DNA of 64,000 nt from Erwinia sp. SLM-02 (GCF_037450285.1 NZ_JAQISN010000005.1:248001-312000), one strand, 5' to 3'. Positions 43,613 to 52,340 are shown, counted from the stretch's first letter. The notes: a model not told the origin generated them from the letters alone. Translations and numbers: made by a program.

Positions 43613-44875
43613 TTACCACCAGGCCTCGACCTGAACGCCGAAGTTCCAGGTATCGCTGGCGGTACCATCGTCGAAGCTGTTGCCCTGCTCGGAGTCATTC
43701 AGGTAGGAGGCAAACACGCGCAGTTCAGGGCGTGACATAAACTCAGGACCGGCCGCCAGACCCAGCGCGAGGGTATATTTCTGCCCGGCCTGTTTGTAGT
43801 CGCTGCCGTCTTTGTACTGATCTTTCTGCCAGAAGCTACCCGCTTCGCCGATGCCGCGCACGTAGTCGGTGAACTGGTACTGCGCACGGCCCACGACGGA
43901 CAGCAGGGTACTCTTATCGCTGTAGGCCGTCAGATCCTGGGCGGAGCCCCAGGTAATCACCTGATTCAGCGACAGGCGGTCGGTGATCGGCAGCAGGCCG
44001 GTGTTAATGATGCGATAGCCGGTGGCGTCGCGGGTGTCGTTCCACATATCGTACCAGCCGCCGCCCTGCGAGATAACGTTCTGCGCCAGCCCTTTATTCG
44101 CATACTGGAACACCAGCTTCTGATAGCCGCCCCACATATCCTGGCTGATTTCGCCGGTCAGCATCACGCCGTTATCGGCCTCGTACAGCCCGCCGTACTC
44201 TTTCTGCTTTTTAGTGGCGTTTGGCATGGCGTAGTCGATACCAAACTCCGTCCAGGCACCGCTCCACGGCTTCCATCCGGCGTAACGCAGGTCGAGGTAG
44301 TTGATGTTGACGTCATTATCACCGTCTTCACGGTAGTCAACGTCGTTCGCGTCACCGCGGATCCAGGCGAATGACACGGCACCCGGGCCAACGGTGTAGT
44401 TTTCAATACCGGCGCCGGAACCGGAAATGTTCCAGTATTTGGTGTCGATAATGTGCAGATCGTGGCGCTGGTAGTAGCGCTTACCGCCCCAGATCACCGC
44501 ATTTTTGTCGCCCGGAACCAGGCCTTTAATCTGCAGGTTAAGCTGGCGCAGACCAAACTGCGCATCGTCGCCGAGGGTGGTTTCGTTATCGTTAGACCCG
44601 TCGGAGAACATGCTGACCATGCTGTCGACGTAGAAGCTGACGTCGTCCTTTTTGTAGACTTCGCTGCCCAGCTCCACCTCGCCGTAGGTATCGCCTTCGT
44701 TGCCAAGACGACCGAGTTTATTCTTCTGCCACTCCTGTATGCCGCCATCCTGCGATACGCCCACGCCGCCGCGCAGATAGCCGTGGAAATCAATGTTATC
44801 GATGGCGGCGTATAACGCCGGGGAAGTCAGTGCCGCAGCAAGTGCCACAGCGGTTGCGTGTAGTCTGGTATTCAT
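43613..44875 (-). CDS. ganL: GanL, LamB-type outer-membrane porin for galacto-oligosaccharides
   Basis: This maltoporin-like channel has 420 residues with a signal peptide (MNTRLHATAVALAAALTSPALYA). LamB features are IDFHGYLRGGVGVSQ, GRLGNEGDTYGEVELG, VWGGKRYYQRHDLHIIDTKYWNISGSGAGIEN in split form (about 130-160), and the terminal strand GVQVEAWW with a C-terminal aromatic residue. It is transcribed opposite to ganEFGAB and divergent from ganR. An operator copy and a CRP site lie upstream, and a terminator downstream. In Dickeya the equivalent porin is needed for growth on galactan. Confidence 0.92.
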   Translation of the reverse strand: MNTRLHATAVALAAALTSPALYAAIDNIDFHGYLRGGVGVSQDGGIQEWQKNKLGRLGNEGDTYGEVELGSEVYKKDDVSFYVDSMVSMFSDGSNDNETTLGDDAQFGLRQLNLQIKGLVPGDKNAVIWGGKRYYQRHDLHIIDTKYWNISGSGAGIENYTVGPGAVSFAWIRGDANDVDYREDGDNDVNINYLDLRYAGWKPWSGAWTEFGIDYAMPNATKKQKEYGGLYEADNGVMLTGEISQDMWGGYQKLVFQYANKGLAQNVISQGGGWYDMWNDTRDATGYRIINTGLLPITDRLSLNQVITWGSAQDLTAYSDKSTLLSVVGRAQYQFTDYVRGIGEAGSFWQKDQYKDGSDYKQAGQKYTLALGLAAGPEFMSRPELRVFASYLNDSEQGNSFDDGTASDTWNFGVQVEAWW

Positions 44876-44887
44876 GTCACCCTCATT

Positions 44888-44899
44888 TTTGTAATACGT
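44888..44899. promoter_or_regulatory. GanR operator candidate upstream of ganL
   Basis: TTTGTAATACGT is the exact reverse complement of ACGTATTACAAA found in the ganK-ganE promoter. It sits 13 bp before the ganL start, suitable for repression. Confidence 0.65.
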
Positions 44900-45002
44900 T
44901 CACAAAGTGAGAGCAGTAAACGCCCAGTGACGAATACTCCGCAATTTAAATGTCAAGATTGTGTGATTTACTGCAAGTTTTTAGGCGTTTATTGTAACGA
45001 TT

Positions 45003-45018
45003 GGTGAGATTGATCACC
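45003..45018. promoter_or_regulatory. CRP site candidate between ganL and ganR
   Basis: GGTGAGATTGATCACC matches 8 of 10 conserved bases of TGTGA-N6-TCACA and is symmetric. It lies in the divergent ganL/ganR gap and could activate ganL. Confidence 0.65.
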
Positions 45019-45136
45019 GAAATATAAATGTGAACGTCGGACTTTTTTATGATTTTATCGACAGTGTGACGGGGTTAACCCGGCCAGGGTTTCGGCTGTG
45101 TTACAATTTCCGCATCTGCTACCAGGGAAGCGAGCC

Positions 45137-46207
45137 ATGAAATCGAAGAATTCCACTTTAGAGGATGTTGCCCGTCACGCCGGAGTGTCTTATCAGACCG
45201 TTTCCCGGGTGCTTAATAAGTCTGCCAACGTCTCCGAAGCGACGCGCAGCAAGGTTGAGAAGGCGATAGAGGTGCTGCGCTATGTGCCGAATCGCCTGGC
45301 GCAGCAGCTGGTCGGCAAGCAGAGCACCACCCTTGGGCTGGTGACCACCTCGCTGGCGCTGCACGCGCCTTCACAGGTGGCCGCTGCGGTAAAACGCTAC
45401 GCCAACGCGGCGGATTACCAGGTGCTGATCGCGATGATTGATGAGAACGTCAACCAAAGCCTGCAGGATTGTATCAACGAGCTGAAGTCACAGCGCGTCG
45501 ATAAGGTGATTATTAACGTACCGCTGGAGACGGCAGACGCAGAGCGCATCGTGCAGGAGAACGACGACATCCTGTGCCTGTTCCTGGACGTCGATCCGTT
45601 CTCGTCGGTGTTTAACGTTTCGTTTAACCCGGCGGACGGCACCCGCGCCAGCGTCAAATATCTCTACGAACAAGGGCACCGTGAGTTCGCGCTGCTGGCG
45701 GGGCCGCAGCATTCGGTTTCCGCCCGCCTGCGGCTGAAAAGCTGGCTGGAGACGCTGGAAGGGTATGGCCTGCAGCCGATCAGCGTGATCCACGGCAACT
45801 GGGACGCGCAGAGCGGTTTTAGCGGCATCCTGCAGATGCTGCATGAAACACCGCGCTTCAGCGCGCTGCTGGTCGGCAACGATCAGATGGCGCTGGGCGT
45901 GCTGAGCGCGCTGCACCAGCGCGGCATGGCGGTTCCGGGGCAGGTTTCGGTGGTGGGCTACGATGACACCTATGAAAGCGCGTTTTTCCATCCTGCGCTG
46001 ACCACGGTTTCTCTCGACCTCGATTTACAGGGAAAAGAGGCGGTGAACCGTATTCTGCAGGCCAGTGAAGACGACCACAGCCGATCGTCCTCGATCCTGC
46101 CCGCACGCCTGGTAGTGCGCAATTCCACCGCCGCGCTGGGGTCGGGAACGCAGGATTTAGCACAAATCGCCGAGCAGCTGCGCCAGATTGCGAGCCGGTT
46201 GCAGTAG
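45137..46207 (+). CDS. ganR: GanR, LacI-family repressor of the gan locus
   Basis: The 356 residues begin MKSKNSTLEDVARHAGVSYQTVSRVLN, a LacI helix-turn-helix and hinge (PNRLAQQLVGKQS), then a periplasmic-binding-protein-like core (about 60-340) closely resembling LacI itself (STTLGLVTTSLALHAPSQ). The start at 45137 follows GGGAAGCGAG; a longer frame would add 13 residues without LacI resemblance. Shared palindromic sites upstream of ganK/ganE and ganL make it the obvious local regulator, probably induced by galacto-oligosaccharides. Confidence 0.9.
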   Translation: MKSKNSTLEDVARHAGVSYQTVSRVLNKSANVSEATRSKVEKAIEVLRYVPNRLAQQLVGKQSTTLGLVTTSLALHAPSQVAAAVKRYANAADYQVLIAMIDENVNQSLQDCINELKSQRVDKVIINVPLETADAERIVQENDDILCLFLDVDPFSSVFNVSFNPADGTRASVKYLYEQGHREFALLAGPQHSVSARLRLKSWLETLEGYGLQPISVIHGNWDAQSGFSGILQMLHETPRFSALLVGNDQMALGVLSALHQRGMAVPGQVSVVGYDDTYESAFFHPALTTVSLDLDLQGKEAVNRILQASEDDHSRSSSILPARLVVRNSTAALGSGTQDLAQIAEQLRQIASRLQ

Positions 46208-46218
46208 GGGGGTTGCCT

Positions 46219-46413
46219 TTAAGTACCTGGCTGGAGGTCGTTCAAAATAGGTGTGATTGCCTGATGTGGATATGTTCGATCCATCATCAGGCAAAACGCG
46301 ATGTATGAAAGGTCATTATTGCCGTAACTCAGACGTCCGGCGACCACAGGTGCGGTTTCACCTGGCAACCAAATCCATACAAATGCCTGCTGCGGCGCGT
46401 TTTCAGAAGTCAT
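46219..46413 (-). pseudogene. Truncated HipA-family toxin remnant
   Basis: The 64-codon frame begins MTSENAPQQAFVWIWLPGET then APVVAGRL, the N-terminus of a HipA-family kinase (normally about 400-440 residues). After about residue 31 the resemblance stops and the frame ends beside the ganR stop; no kinase motifs are present. Its ATG overlaps the upstream antitoxin stop by 11 bp, as in functional pairs. Most of the toxin has been deleted, so the locus is probably non-toxic. Confidence 0.7.
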
Positions 46414-46747
46414 CAAACGTCTCCTTCGCTGGTTTACGAATCCTTTGTGGCATCAGGCTAAGCTTATCCTCAGTTTGCCTGCGATAGGCTATCAGCCGGT
46501 TGACGTCGGCTGTCGCATCGAAGAGAGGAATCCCGAGCAGTGCCGCAACTTCGAAAACAACCCCGAGCTCGCACTTCGGATCGGCTTTTTCAATTCGCTG
46601 CAGCATACTCCGCGATATACCTGCTCGCTCTGCGAGTTCTGACTCCGTCATTTTTTGATTTTTACGTTCAAAACGGATCATTTCAGCGAACAATTTGATC
46701 GCTTCCAGCGTGTAGCGTGAGTAAACCCTCTGTACCGAACGCGGCAT
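46403..46747 (-). CDS. XRE-family antitoxin of a broken HipBA-type locus
   Basis: This 114-residue protein has an XRE helix-turn-helix (FERKNQKMTESELAERAG, then ISRSMLQRIEKADP, about 29-62) preceded by a basic N-terminal helix and followed by a region with LLGIPLFDATADVNRL. It looks intact although its toxin partner is reduced to a fragment. It may survive as a repressor of its own promoter or as an anti-addiction gene. It is not closely similar to the antitoxin at 11228-11572. A 9-bp inverted repeat lies about 115 bp upstream. Confidence 0.8.
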   Translation of the reverse strand: MPRSVQRVYSRYTLEAIKLFAEMIRFERKNQKMTESELAERAGISRSMLQRIEKADPKCELGVVFEVAALLGIPLFDATADVNRLIAYRRQTEDKLSLMPQRIRKPAKETFDDF

Positions 46748-46860
46748 TTTGACCTCCCTAAAGGTCGTTAACCATCTTAGTGCATCATATAGAACTCAAA
46801 ATACCATTTCACTTTTGGATCTACAAACAAAATGGATGCTATATGAGTCTTAAAGGTGAT

Positions 46861-46884
46861 TTATGACTCATATACGAGTCATAA
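46861..46884. promoter_or_regulatory. Perfect 9-bp inverted repeat upstream of the orphan antitoxin
   Basis: TTATGACTC and GAGTCATAA are exact complements around a 6-bp spacer. A further ATGAGTC occurs 25 bp away at 46843. Possible antitoxin or AraC-region operator; the binder is not established. Confidence 0.45.
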
Positions 46885-46962
46885 AAGGGTGGTGATGGCG
46901 TGTCAATGATGTTCGAGCTGATGTTCGAACATTAGCTTTAAAATGCCCCAGGCTCTGTACGG

Positions 46963-47841
46963 TCAAAATAAAGCGGCTTGCTCAAATTTCTTTCGGTACT
47001 CGCGTGGGCTCAGCTGGTTGTGCTGACTGAACACGCGTGAAAAATACAGCGGGTCTTCATAGCCGACGGCGCGGGCAACCTGAGTGACATTCAGCTGTTT
47101 ATACCGAAGTAAATCACAGGCACGTGAAATACGCTGCTGTTCACGCCAGCCGTAAATGGTATTGCCCATCTCTTTCCTGAATATATGAGTCAGGCGTGAG
47201 GCGGAAAGGAAGGTCATGCGCGCCAGTTCTTCGACTCGGGTATCTTCACACAGGTGCTCATTGATGTAATCGCAGACGGTCTGAATACGGGGGTCCCGGT
47301 TATGACGATTGCTGGCCGGCTGAAGCTGGAAGGCCTTCAGAATGATGCGCTCGAGCGCATTCATGGCCATGGCTTCCTGGAGCAGTGCCCCGACTGCATT
47401 ACACGATATCACCTCTTTGAAGAGCTGAACCATTTGCTGGCTGTGCGATTTATCAGCAAGCAACATGCGGCCGATGTCGCCCTGTTTATTGTCCCAGCGC
47501 AGCCAGTCAATCCAGTACGGGCGGGGGATAAAATAGATCCAGAGATGGTCCCAGGCAATGCTCTCTTTGGCCCTGCCGTAGTGATGAATCACGCCGGGCG
47601 GGAACAACAGCATCTCATCCTGCTGACAGTGAAACTCGCCCTCTGCATGATGAATGATCCCTTCACCTTTCAGCGTCAGGTTAATCATGTAGCCTTTCAT
47701 TCCGTTGGGGCGGTGGATAAAAAAATCGAGTTTGCTGCCGGGGCTGATTGGGGTGAATCCGGAAACCATGAATGCGTTAAAGGTGAAGCTTCTCATGAGC
47801 GGAGAAAAGCTTAACATACCGGCTTCGTTCAGTTCTTCCAT
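46963..47841 (-). CDS. AraC-like transcriptional regulator of the second galactosidase cluster
   Basis: The 292-residue protein resembles arabinose AraC along its length: cupin-type sugar-binding domain with LDFFIHRPNGMKGYMINLTLKG and LLFPPGVIHHYGR (about 40-105), then a C-terminal double helix-turn-helix (about 190-285) with LSASRLTHIFRKEMG and VARAVGYEDPLYFSRVFSQ. The start MEELNEAGMLSF follows GGGACGGGAACC and gives the AraC length; an ATG 25 codons earlier has no clear ribosome-binding site. It lies downstream of the GPH transporter and beta-galactosidase, which it presumably activates in response to a galactoside. Confidence 0.88.
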   Translation of the reverse strand: MEELNEAGMLSFSPLMRSFTFNAFMVSGFTPISPGSKLDFFIHRPNGMKGYMINLTLKGEGIIHHAEGEFHCQQDEMLLFPPGVIHHYGRAKESIAWDHLWIYFIPRPYWIDWLRWDNKQGDIGRMLLADKSHSQQMVQLFKEVISCNAVGALLQEAMAMNALERIILKAFQLQPASNRHNRDPRIQTVCDYINEHLCEDTRVEELARMTFLSASRLTHIFRKEMGNTIYGWREQQRISRACDLLRYKQLNVTQVARAVGYEDPLYFSRVFSQHNQLSPREYRKKFEQAALF

Positions 47842-47929
47842 TGGTTCCCGTCCCTGTTTCAGTGCTGCAGATACTATAGGGAACCCCCTCCATTGCTGAA
47901 GGGGGGATGTACTCATTTTGTCGTAGAGA

Positions 47930-49354
47930 TCACTTCAAATTTAGCAAACTGTCGCCGGTGACTGAAGCGTCGGTGCGATCGGCCTGCTGATAACGACCGG
48001 CAGACAAATCCTGCGCGACCTGATGGTAGAACCGATCCAGCTTGTAAAACCAGAGCAGTACCAGGTTTAGCGCCGCGAGGATGAGCGGGAAAAAGATAAA
48101 CAGAAATTCGATAGTCCTGATGACGGTTTCAGACTGAGGGGCGCTTCCACCACTGACAAATCCGGCCGCACCCAGTATCCAGCCTACGCTCGCCGTACCG
48201 AGCCCCATCCCCAGCGTCTGCCCCAGCGTGCCCGCACTGAAGAGTATGCCTTCAATACGCAGCCCGGTTCGCCATTCACCGTAGTCGATGGTGTCTGCCA
48301 GCAGGGCAAACATGGTGGCACCAATGCCGCAGAATCCCACGCTGCGTACCGCCGTGGCCATAATCACAAACAGCGCATTCTGCTTGTCGAACAGCGGCAG
48401 CAGGTAAGCAATACAGCACACGACTAACCCGAGCATGGCCAGGCGCCGCTTGCCCAGCTTTTTAAGCAGCATCGGGATGATCATCAGCGTAAGCAAGCCC
48501 GGTATGTACTGGGCCATACTGATGTAGGCAATCAGTGAAACATCCGAAAGAACATATTTCGAGTAATACACCCCGACTGCCGACAACGCAGTGAGGCTGG
48601 TGAAGGTAATCATCAGATAGAAGAAGATGATCAGCCAGTAGCGATTTGCCATGACTGAACGCGTAACCTGCCGGGCATTAATTCTCTGACTGTTGTCGCT
48701 GCTCACCGGTTCTACACGCTCGCGGGTACCCAGCGCGGTCAGAAGCAGGAACAGGGCGGTGAACAAGCCAAAGATAGCGAATACGATAATCCAGGACGTA
48801 TTGCTGTTGCCAAAAAATGCCACCATCGGCAGGGTTAACACCCCAACGGTAAGCGATCCGCAGGTTGAGAACCCCTTCCGGAAGACACTCAATATGCCGC
48901 GCTGATAATTATCACGCGTGATCAACGCCAGGAGCGAGCCGTAGGCAATGTTGTTCGCGGTAAACATAATATTGGTCAGCAGATAGGTAATGCAGACGTA
49001 CACCACTTTCAGTGTGTAACTGACGTCCGGAATGGTCGACATCAGAAAGGCCGACAGGCCAAACGGGACGGCGGTCCACAGGACCCAGGGCCGGGCTTTG
49101 CCCAGGCGGGAGCGCGTCTTATCGATGCGTATACCCACGTAGATACAGATAATGCCATCCAGCACGCGGGCAAAGAACATCAGCGATCCCACCAGCAGAG
49201 CAGAGATGCCCACCACATCGGTGTAATAATACGCCAGAAAGGTCACCATTAACGTGTAGGTTAAGTTGGTGCCGTAATCGCCCACGCCAAAGGCCAGACG
49301 TTCCCGGGTGCCAATACGCTGCAAATCCTGATTCGATGAGTCAGAGTTCATCAT
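47930..49354 (-). CDS. GPH-family glycoside:cation symporter (MelB/LacS-like)
   Basis: This 12-helix inner-membrane importer has 474 residues. GPH signs are FGVGDYGTNLTYTLMVTFLAYYYTDVVG, MFFARVLDGIICIYVGIRIDKTRSRLGKARPWVLW in the first third, and ADTIDYGEWRTGLRIEG late in the protein. It overlaps the beta-galactosidase stop by four bases (ATGA), so the two are co-translated. Likely cargo is a short galactoside. There is no IIA-like tail of the LacS kind. Confidence 0.9.
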   Translation of the reverse strand: MMNSDSSNQDLQRIGTRERLAFGVGDYGTNLTYTLMVTFLAYYYTDVVGISALLVGSLMFFARVLDGIICIYVGIRIDKTRSRLGKARPWVLWTAVPFGLSAFLMSTIPDVSYTLKVVYVCITYLLTNIMFTANNIAYGSLLALITRDNYQRGILSVFRKGFSTCGSLTVGVLTLPMVAFFGNSNTSWIIVFAIFGLFTALFLLLTALGTRERVEPVSSDNSQRINARQVTRSVMANRYWLIIFFYLMITFTSLTALSAVGVYYSKYVLSDVSLIAYISMAQYIPGLLTLMIIPMLLKKLGKRRLAMLGLVVCCIAYLLPLFDKQNALFVIMATAVRSVGFCGIGATMFALLADTIDYGEWRTGLRIEGILFSAGTLGQTLGMGLGTASVGWILGAAGFVSGGSAPQSETVIRTIEFLFIFFPLILAALNLVLLWFYKLDRFYHQVAQDLSAGRYQQADRTDASVTGDSLLNLK

Positions 49355-51384
49355 TCTTTCTCCACTTCAAAAATCGCCACGCCCCAGTCAGCCAGTTCAA
49401 GCGCCTGTCCCTGCCGGTAACGCTGCCCGCTCAGTAACTCCTCGCCGGCCTTAAACGGGAAGGACAGGGTCTGAGGCTGGCTGGAATAGTTCAGGAAGAA
49501 AAGAACGGTATTGCCTGAACGGTTCACCGCGCGCCTGACCGTGACCGGGTAATCCGGCGATATGGCTGCGACGTCCAGAGACGTTTTTTCAATCAATTGA
49601 AGCAGCACCGCCTCCACGGCCTCAGAACTGATGCTGCAGCCCACGTAGGTTGCCGTTCCGGCACCGTAGCGGTTATGAACGATGGCCGCGTATTTATTCC
49701 AGTAGGGGTGCCGATAACTTGCCCAAACCTCGGCCCCGGCATCGGCCTCCAGCAGCTCCATCCAGTCGGCTACAGCGGCTTTCCCGGCAGGAATGTCCAG
49801 CAGCCCGGACTGCAGGGTCACCTCGTGTGGCTCAACGAACAGCTGATAGCTTGCACCCACCGCTTCCCTGATGACGGCCGGCTGCCTGTTCGTTCTGACT
49901 TTGAGATGCTCATTAGCAAAGCCCGATCTGAAGGCGTAGAGGATATGCCCGCCCCGTTCGGTAAACTGATTCAGGCGCTGCAGAGATGACTCAGAAACGG
50001 CGTAAAGCAGGGGAGCAATCAGCAGCTGATAGCGGGACAGCCGGGGATCGTCAACGGTCAGAATGTCCACCTCAATGTTAAGGCGGTAAAGGGCATCATA
50101 ATACGCGCGGACGGTGTCGTTATACTGGTGTTCCTTGTTACGACCAAACTGATGCCCGCTGTAAGGATGCCAGTCAACGGCGGTCAGTGAGTCGTGACTG
50201 ACGAGCAGGGCGACGCGATTGTGTTTTTTCAGGCCCGCAAGCTGCGGGGAAAGGCGGGCAAAGGCCTGCCCGACGTCTTTCGCCTCATCATAAACAGGGT
50301 TTGGCTGCAGATCGTGGCTGAGCAGTCCTTTCCAGTACGTTTCATAGGAGTTATGCAGGGAATGCCAGTGCCAGTAGCTTACCATCGCTGCGCCGGAAGC
50401 GATGTGGCTGAAAGCCTGAAGGCGGAGCTGGCCGGGATAGGGGGTCCAGTTCTTAAACGCCTGCGCCTGCGTTTCCAGAACCAGATAGTTTGCGTCCTTC
50501 GTGGTGCGCGCAATGTCTCCGCAGAAGGCAATTTCCACCCCGGTAAGCTGATGCTGGCCCGGGTGATAGATATCCACGCCGGTAATGTCCAGCACCGACG
50601 ATGCCGTGAAATGATCGACTTCACCGCGCACGCCAAAGGACCATGTCCGCCACTCGAAATCGAAGTTATGGGTGATGAACTGACCGGGCAGGCGATACTC
50701 GCTGACCAGCGTTGCCTGCCAGGCCAGGAATTCTGTCACCAGGCCGCGCTGATAGCGCTGGAAGGCGGCGCCCAGGCTGGCATTGATGGTACTTTCCAGC
50801 GGCGGAAAATCCTCCCACGCGTCGATTCTGTTACTCCAGTAATCAAGGCCGTACTCGGCATTCAGCTTGTCGAGATTGCCATCGAACTGTTTTTTCAACT
50901 GCTCAATAAAGCCCCTCTGAACGGGTGATCCGCAGGTATCATAGTATTTAGTCTCATTATCGATCTGATACCCAATGACGGCCGGATGAGTGGCGGTGGC
51001 GCTCATCAACTCGCGAATAATCCGCTCTGCATATCGCAGGTAAACAGGGCTGGTGATATCCATCTTCTGGCGGTGACCATATTTATTCACTCCCTGCGGG
51101 GTGGTGGCCATGACCGAAGGGTGCTTTTTCGCAAGCCATGCAGGAATGGCATAGGTTGGCGTACCGATGATAACGGCGATGTGGTTAGCATGCATACGGT
51201 CCAGAACGGTCAGCACGCTGGAAAAGTCAAAATCACCGTCCTGTCGTTCGTAGCTGCTCCACGTGCTTTCCGCAATACGAACCACATTGATGCCTGCCGC
51301 CTTCATCAGCCGTATATCTTCATCCAGCCTTTCTTCAGGCATATATTCACGGTAGTAAGCCACACCATAGAGTAATTTTTCCAC
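49351..51384 (-). CDS. Second GH42 beta-galactosidase
   Basis: This cytoplasmic GH42 enzyme of 677 residues has no signal peptide. The acid/base E144 is in YQIDNETKYYDTCG and the nucleophile E304 in YLVLETQAQ. The zinc-cysteine cluster of GanB is missing here, so it belongs to another GH42 branch. A typical N-terminus reads LLYGVAYYREYMPEERLDEDI. It is the first gene of a three-gene set with the GPH symporter and AraC-like regulator. The window thus holds two GH42 enzymes with separate transporters, suggesting different galactosides. Confidence 0.92.
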   Translation of the reverse strand: MEKLLYGVAYYREYMPEERLDEDIRLMKAAGINVVRIAESTWSSYERQDGDFDFSSVLTVLDRMHANHIAVIIGTPTYAIPAWLAKKHPSVMATTPQGVNKYGHRQKMDITSPVYLRYAERIIRELMSATATHPAVIGYQIDNETKYYDTCGSPVQRGFIEQLKKQFDGNLDKLNAEYGLDYWSNRIDAWEDFPPLESTINASLGAAFQRYQRGLVTEFLAWQATLVSEYRLPGQFITHNFDFEWRTWSFGVRGEVDHFTASSVLDITGVDIYHPGQHQLTGVEIAFCGDIARTTKDANYLVLETQAQAFKNWTPYPGQLRLQAFSHIASGAAMVSYWHWHSLHNSYETYWKGLLSHDLQPNPVYDEAKDVGQAFARLSPQLAGLKKHNRVALLVSHDSLTAVDWHPYSGHQFGRNKEHQYNDTVRAYYDALYRLNIEVDILTVDDPRLSRYQLLIAPLLYAVSESSLQRLNQFTERGGHILYAFRSGFANEHLKVRTNRQPAVIREAVGASYQLFVEPHEVTLQSGLLDIPAGKAAVADWMELLEADAGAEVWASYRHPYWNKYAAIVHNRYGAGTATYVGCSISSEAVEAVLLQLIEKTSLDVAAISPDYPVTVRRAVNRSGNTVLFFLNYSSQPQTLSFPFKAGEELLSGQRYRQGQALELADWGVAIFEVEKE

Positions 51385-51618
51385 TTTTATCCTGCCTCTT
51401 ATTTTAAGCGTTCGGCAGATAAATTAGAGGAAGTTGGTCGGTGATAGATAAAGCATGTCGCTGGCAACATAGAGAAACTCGCTGCCCGGTTAGTCTTATG
51501 AAGGTCATCACAAAAGGACGGCGTGAAGCATTAAATCATTTTGTTCTGGCTACTGCATTCGGAAGTTAATCCAGGGTATGTGACTCATTCCTGGTGTAAA
51601 AGCAGCTCAGACCGGCTC

Positions 51619-51649
51619 TTGACCTCAACTTAACTTGAGGTCCTAGAAT
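51619..51649 (+). promoter_or_regulatory. SoxR-type promoter of the VOC gene
   Basis: CCTCAACTTAACTTGAGG at 51623-51640 matches the E. coli soxS SoxR box at 17 of 18 positions. It lies between a -35 TTGACC (51619) and a -10 TAGAAT (51644) separated by 19 bp, the overlong spacer typical of MerR/SoxR-activated promoters. Transcription would start near 51656. Confidence 0.85.
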
Positions 51650-51677
51650 GCCTGCTCTTAACTTCTATGGGCGAATT

Positions 51678-52121
51678 ATGGATATGAACGAAATAGATGT
51701 TGGTTTCACGCATGTTGCATTTGTCGTTAGAAACTTAGGTAACAGTATTGCGTTTTATGAACGCTATGCCGGTATGTCTGTTGTTCACCAGCGCGAACCT
51801 GATGTTCCTGATGCGCGTAAAGTGGCATGGCTGAGCGATCGAACCCGCCCGTTTGCCCTCGTTTTGGTACAGTCAGATAATGTGACGGACACCCCATTAG
51901 GGAGCTTCGGCCATCTTGGCGTTGCCTGTGCCAGCCGCCAGGAAATTGATGAAAAAATCAGTTTGGCACGTGCTGAAAATGTTTTGCGGAAAGAACCTGT
52001 AGATGCGGGCGACCCAGTGGGTTATTACGTTTTCTTCGCTGACCCAGACGGCAATACCTTGGAGCTTTCTTACGGACAGCGTGTTGGGCTGCAGGCCTCA
52101 GATAACGCTATAAAGCAATAA
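51678..52121 (+). CDS. VOC-superfamily (glyoxalase/dioxygenase fold) protein under SoxR-type control
   Basis: The 147-residue protein has paired beta-alpha-beta-beta-beta modules: GFTHVAFVVRNLGNSIAFYERYAGM at the start, FGHLGVACAS in the middle, and FFADPDGNTLELSYG near the end, giving possible metal ligands His, His and Glu. An in-frame ATG at 51648 lies inside the predicted -10 box, so it cannot be in the transcript; the ATG at 51678, or 51684, is the likely start. SoxR control suggests a role in resistance to redox-cycling drugs or in modifying or binding such compounds. The substrate is unknown. Confidence 0.85.
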   Translation: MDMNEIDVGFTHVAFVVRNLGNSIAFYERYAGMSVVHQREPDVPDARKVAWLSDRTRPFALVLVQSDNVTDTPLGSFGHLGVACASRQEIDEKISLARAENVLRKEPVDAGDPVGYYVFFADPDGNTLELSYGQRVGLQASDNAIKQ

Positions 52122-52239
52122 ATCACAGTTCTGATTGTTGTCATAGTATAAAGTTGCCTTCCGCCTGATTAAGGGGAAGGCATGCCTCTGAGGGTAGAGG
52201 TGATATGGATGAATTGGGTGCGGCTTTTGAGATATAATT

Positions 52240-52256
52240 TAACATAATCTATGTTA
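52240..52256. repeat. TAACATA-ATC-TATGTTA palindrome
   Basis: Perfect 7-bp arms around 3 bp, in the 219-bp gap between the convergent VOC and LacI-family genes. No adjacent promoter is evident. Confidence 0.4.
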
Positions 52257-52340
52257 TACGCACTGATGATAAACGGTTACGTCGGCGTGATGCTGCAAGT
52301 CAGCTGGATCTTAGCGAGCACCAGATTCAACGCCAACCAT

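Noticed and set aside
47842..47916. A 25-residue N-terminal extension of the AraC-like regulator.
   Set aside because: It lacks a ribosome-binding site and the shorter start gives the exact length and N-terminus expected for AraC.
52258..52340. A plus-strand frame reading RLRRRDAASQLDLSEHQIQ, reminiscent of haem-carrier or repressor helices.
   Set aside because: No start codon, too short, and the likeness is too vague to call a gene remnant.
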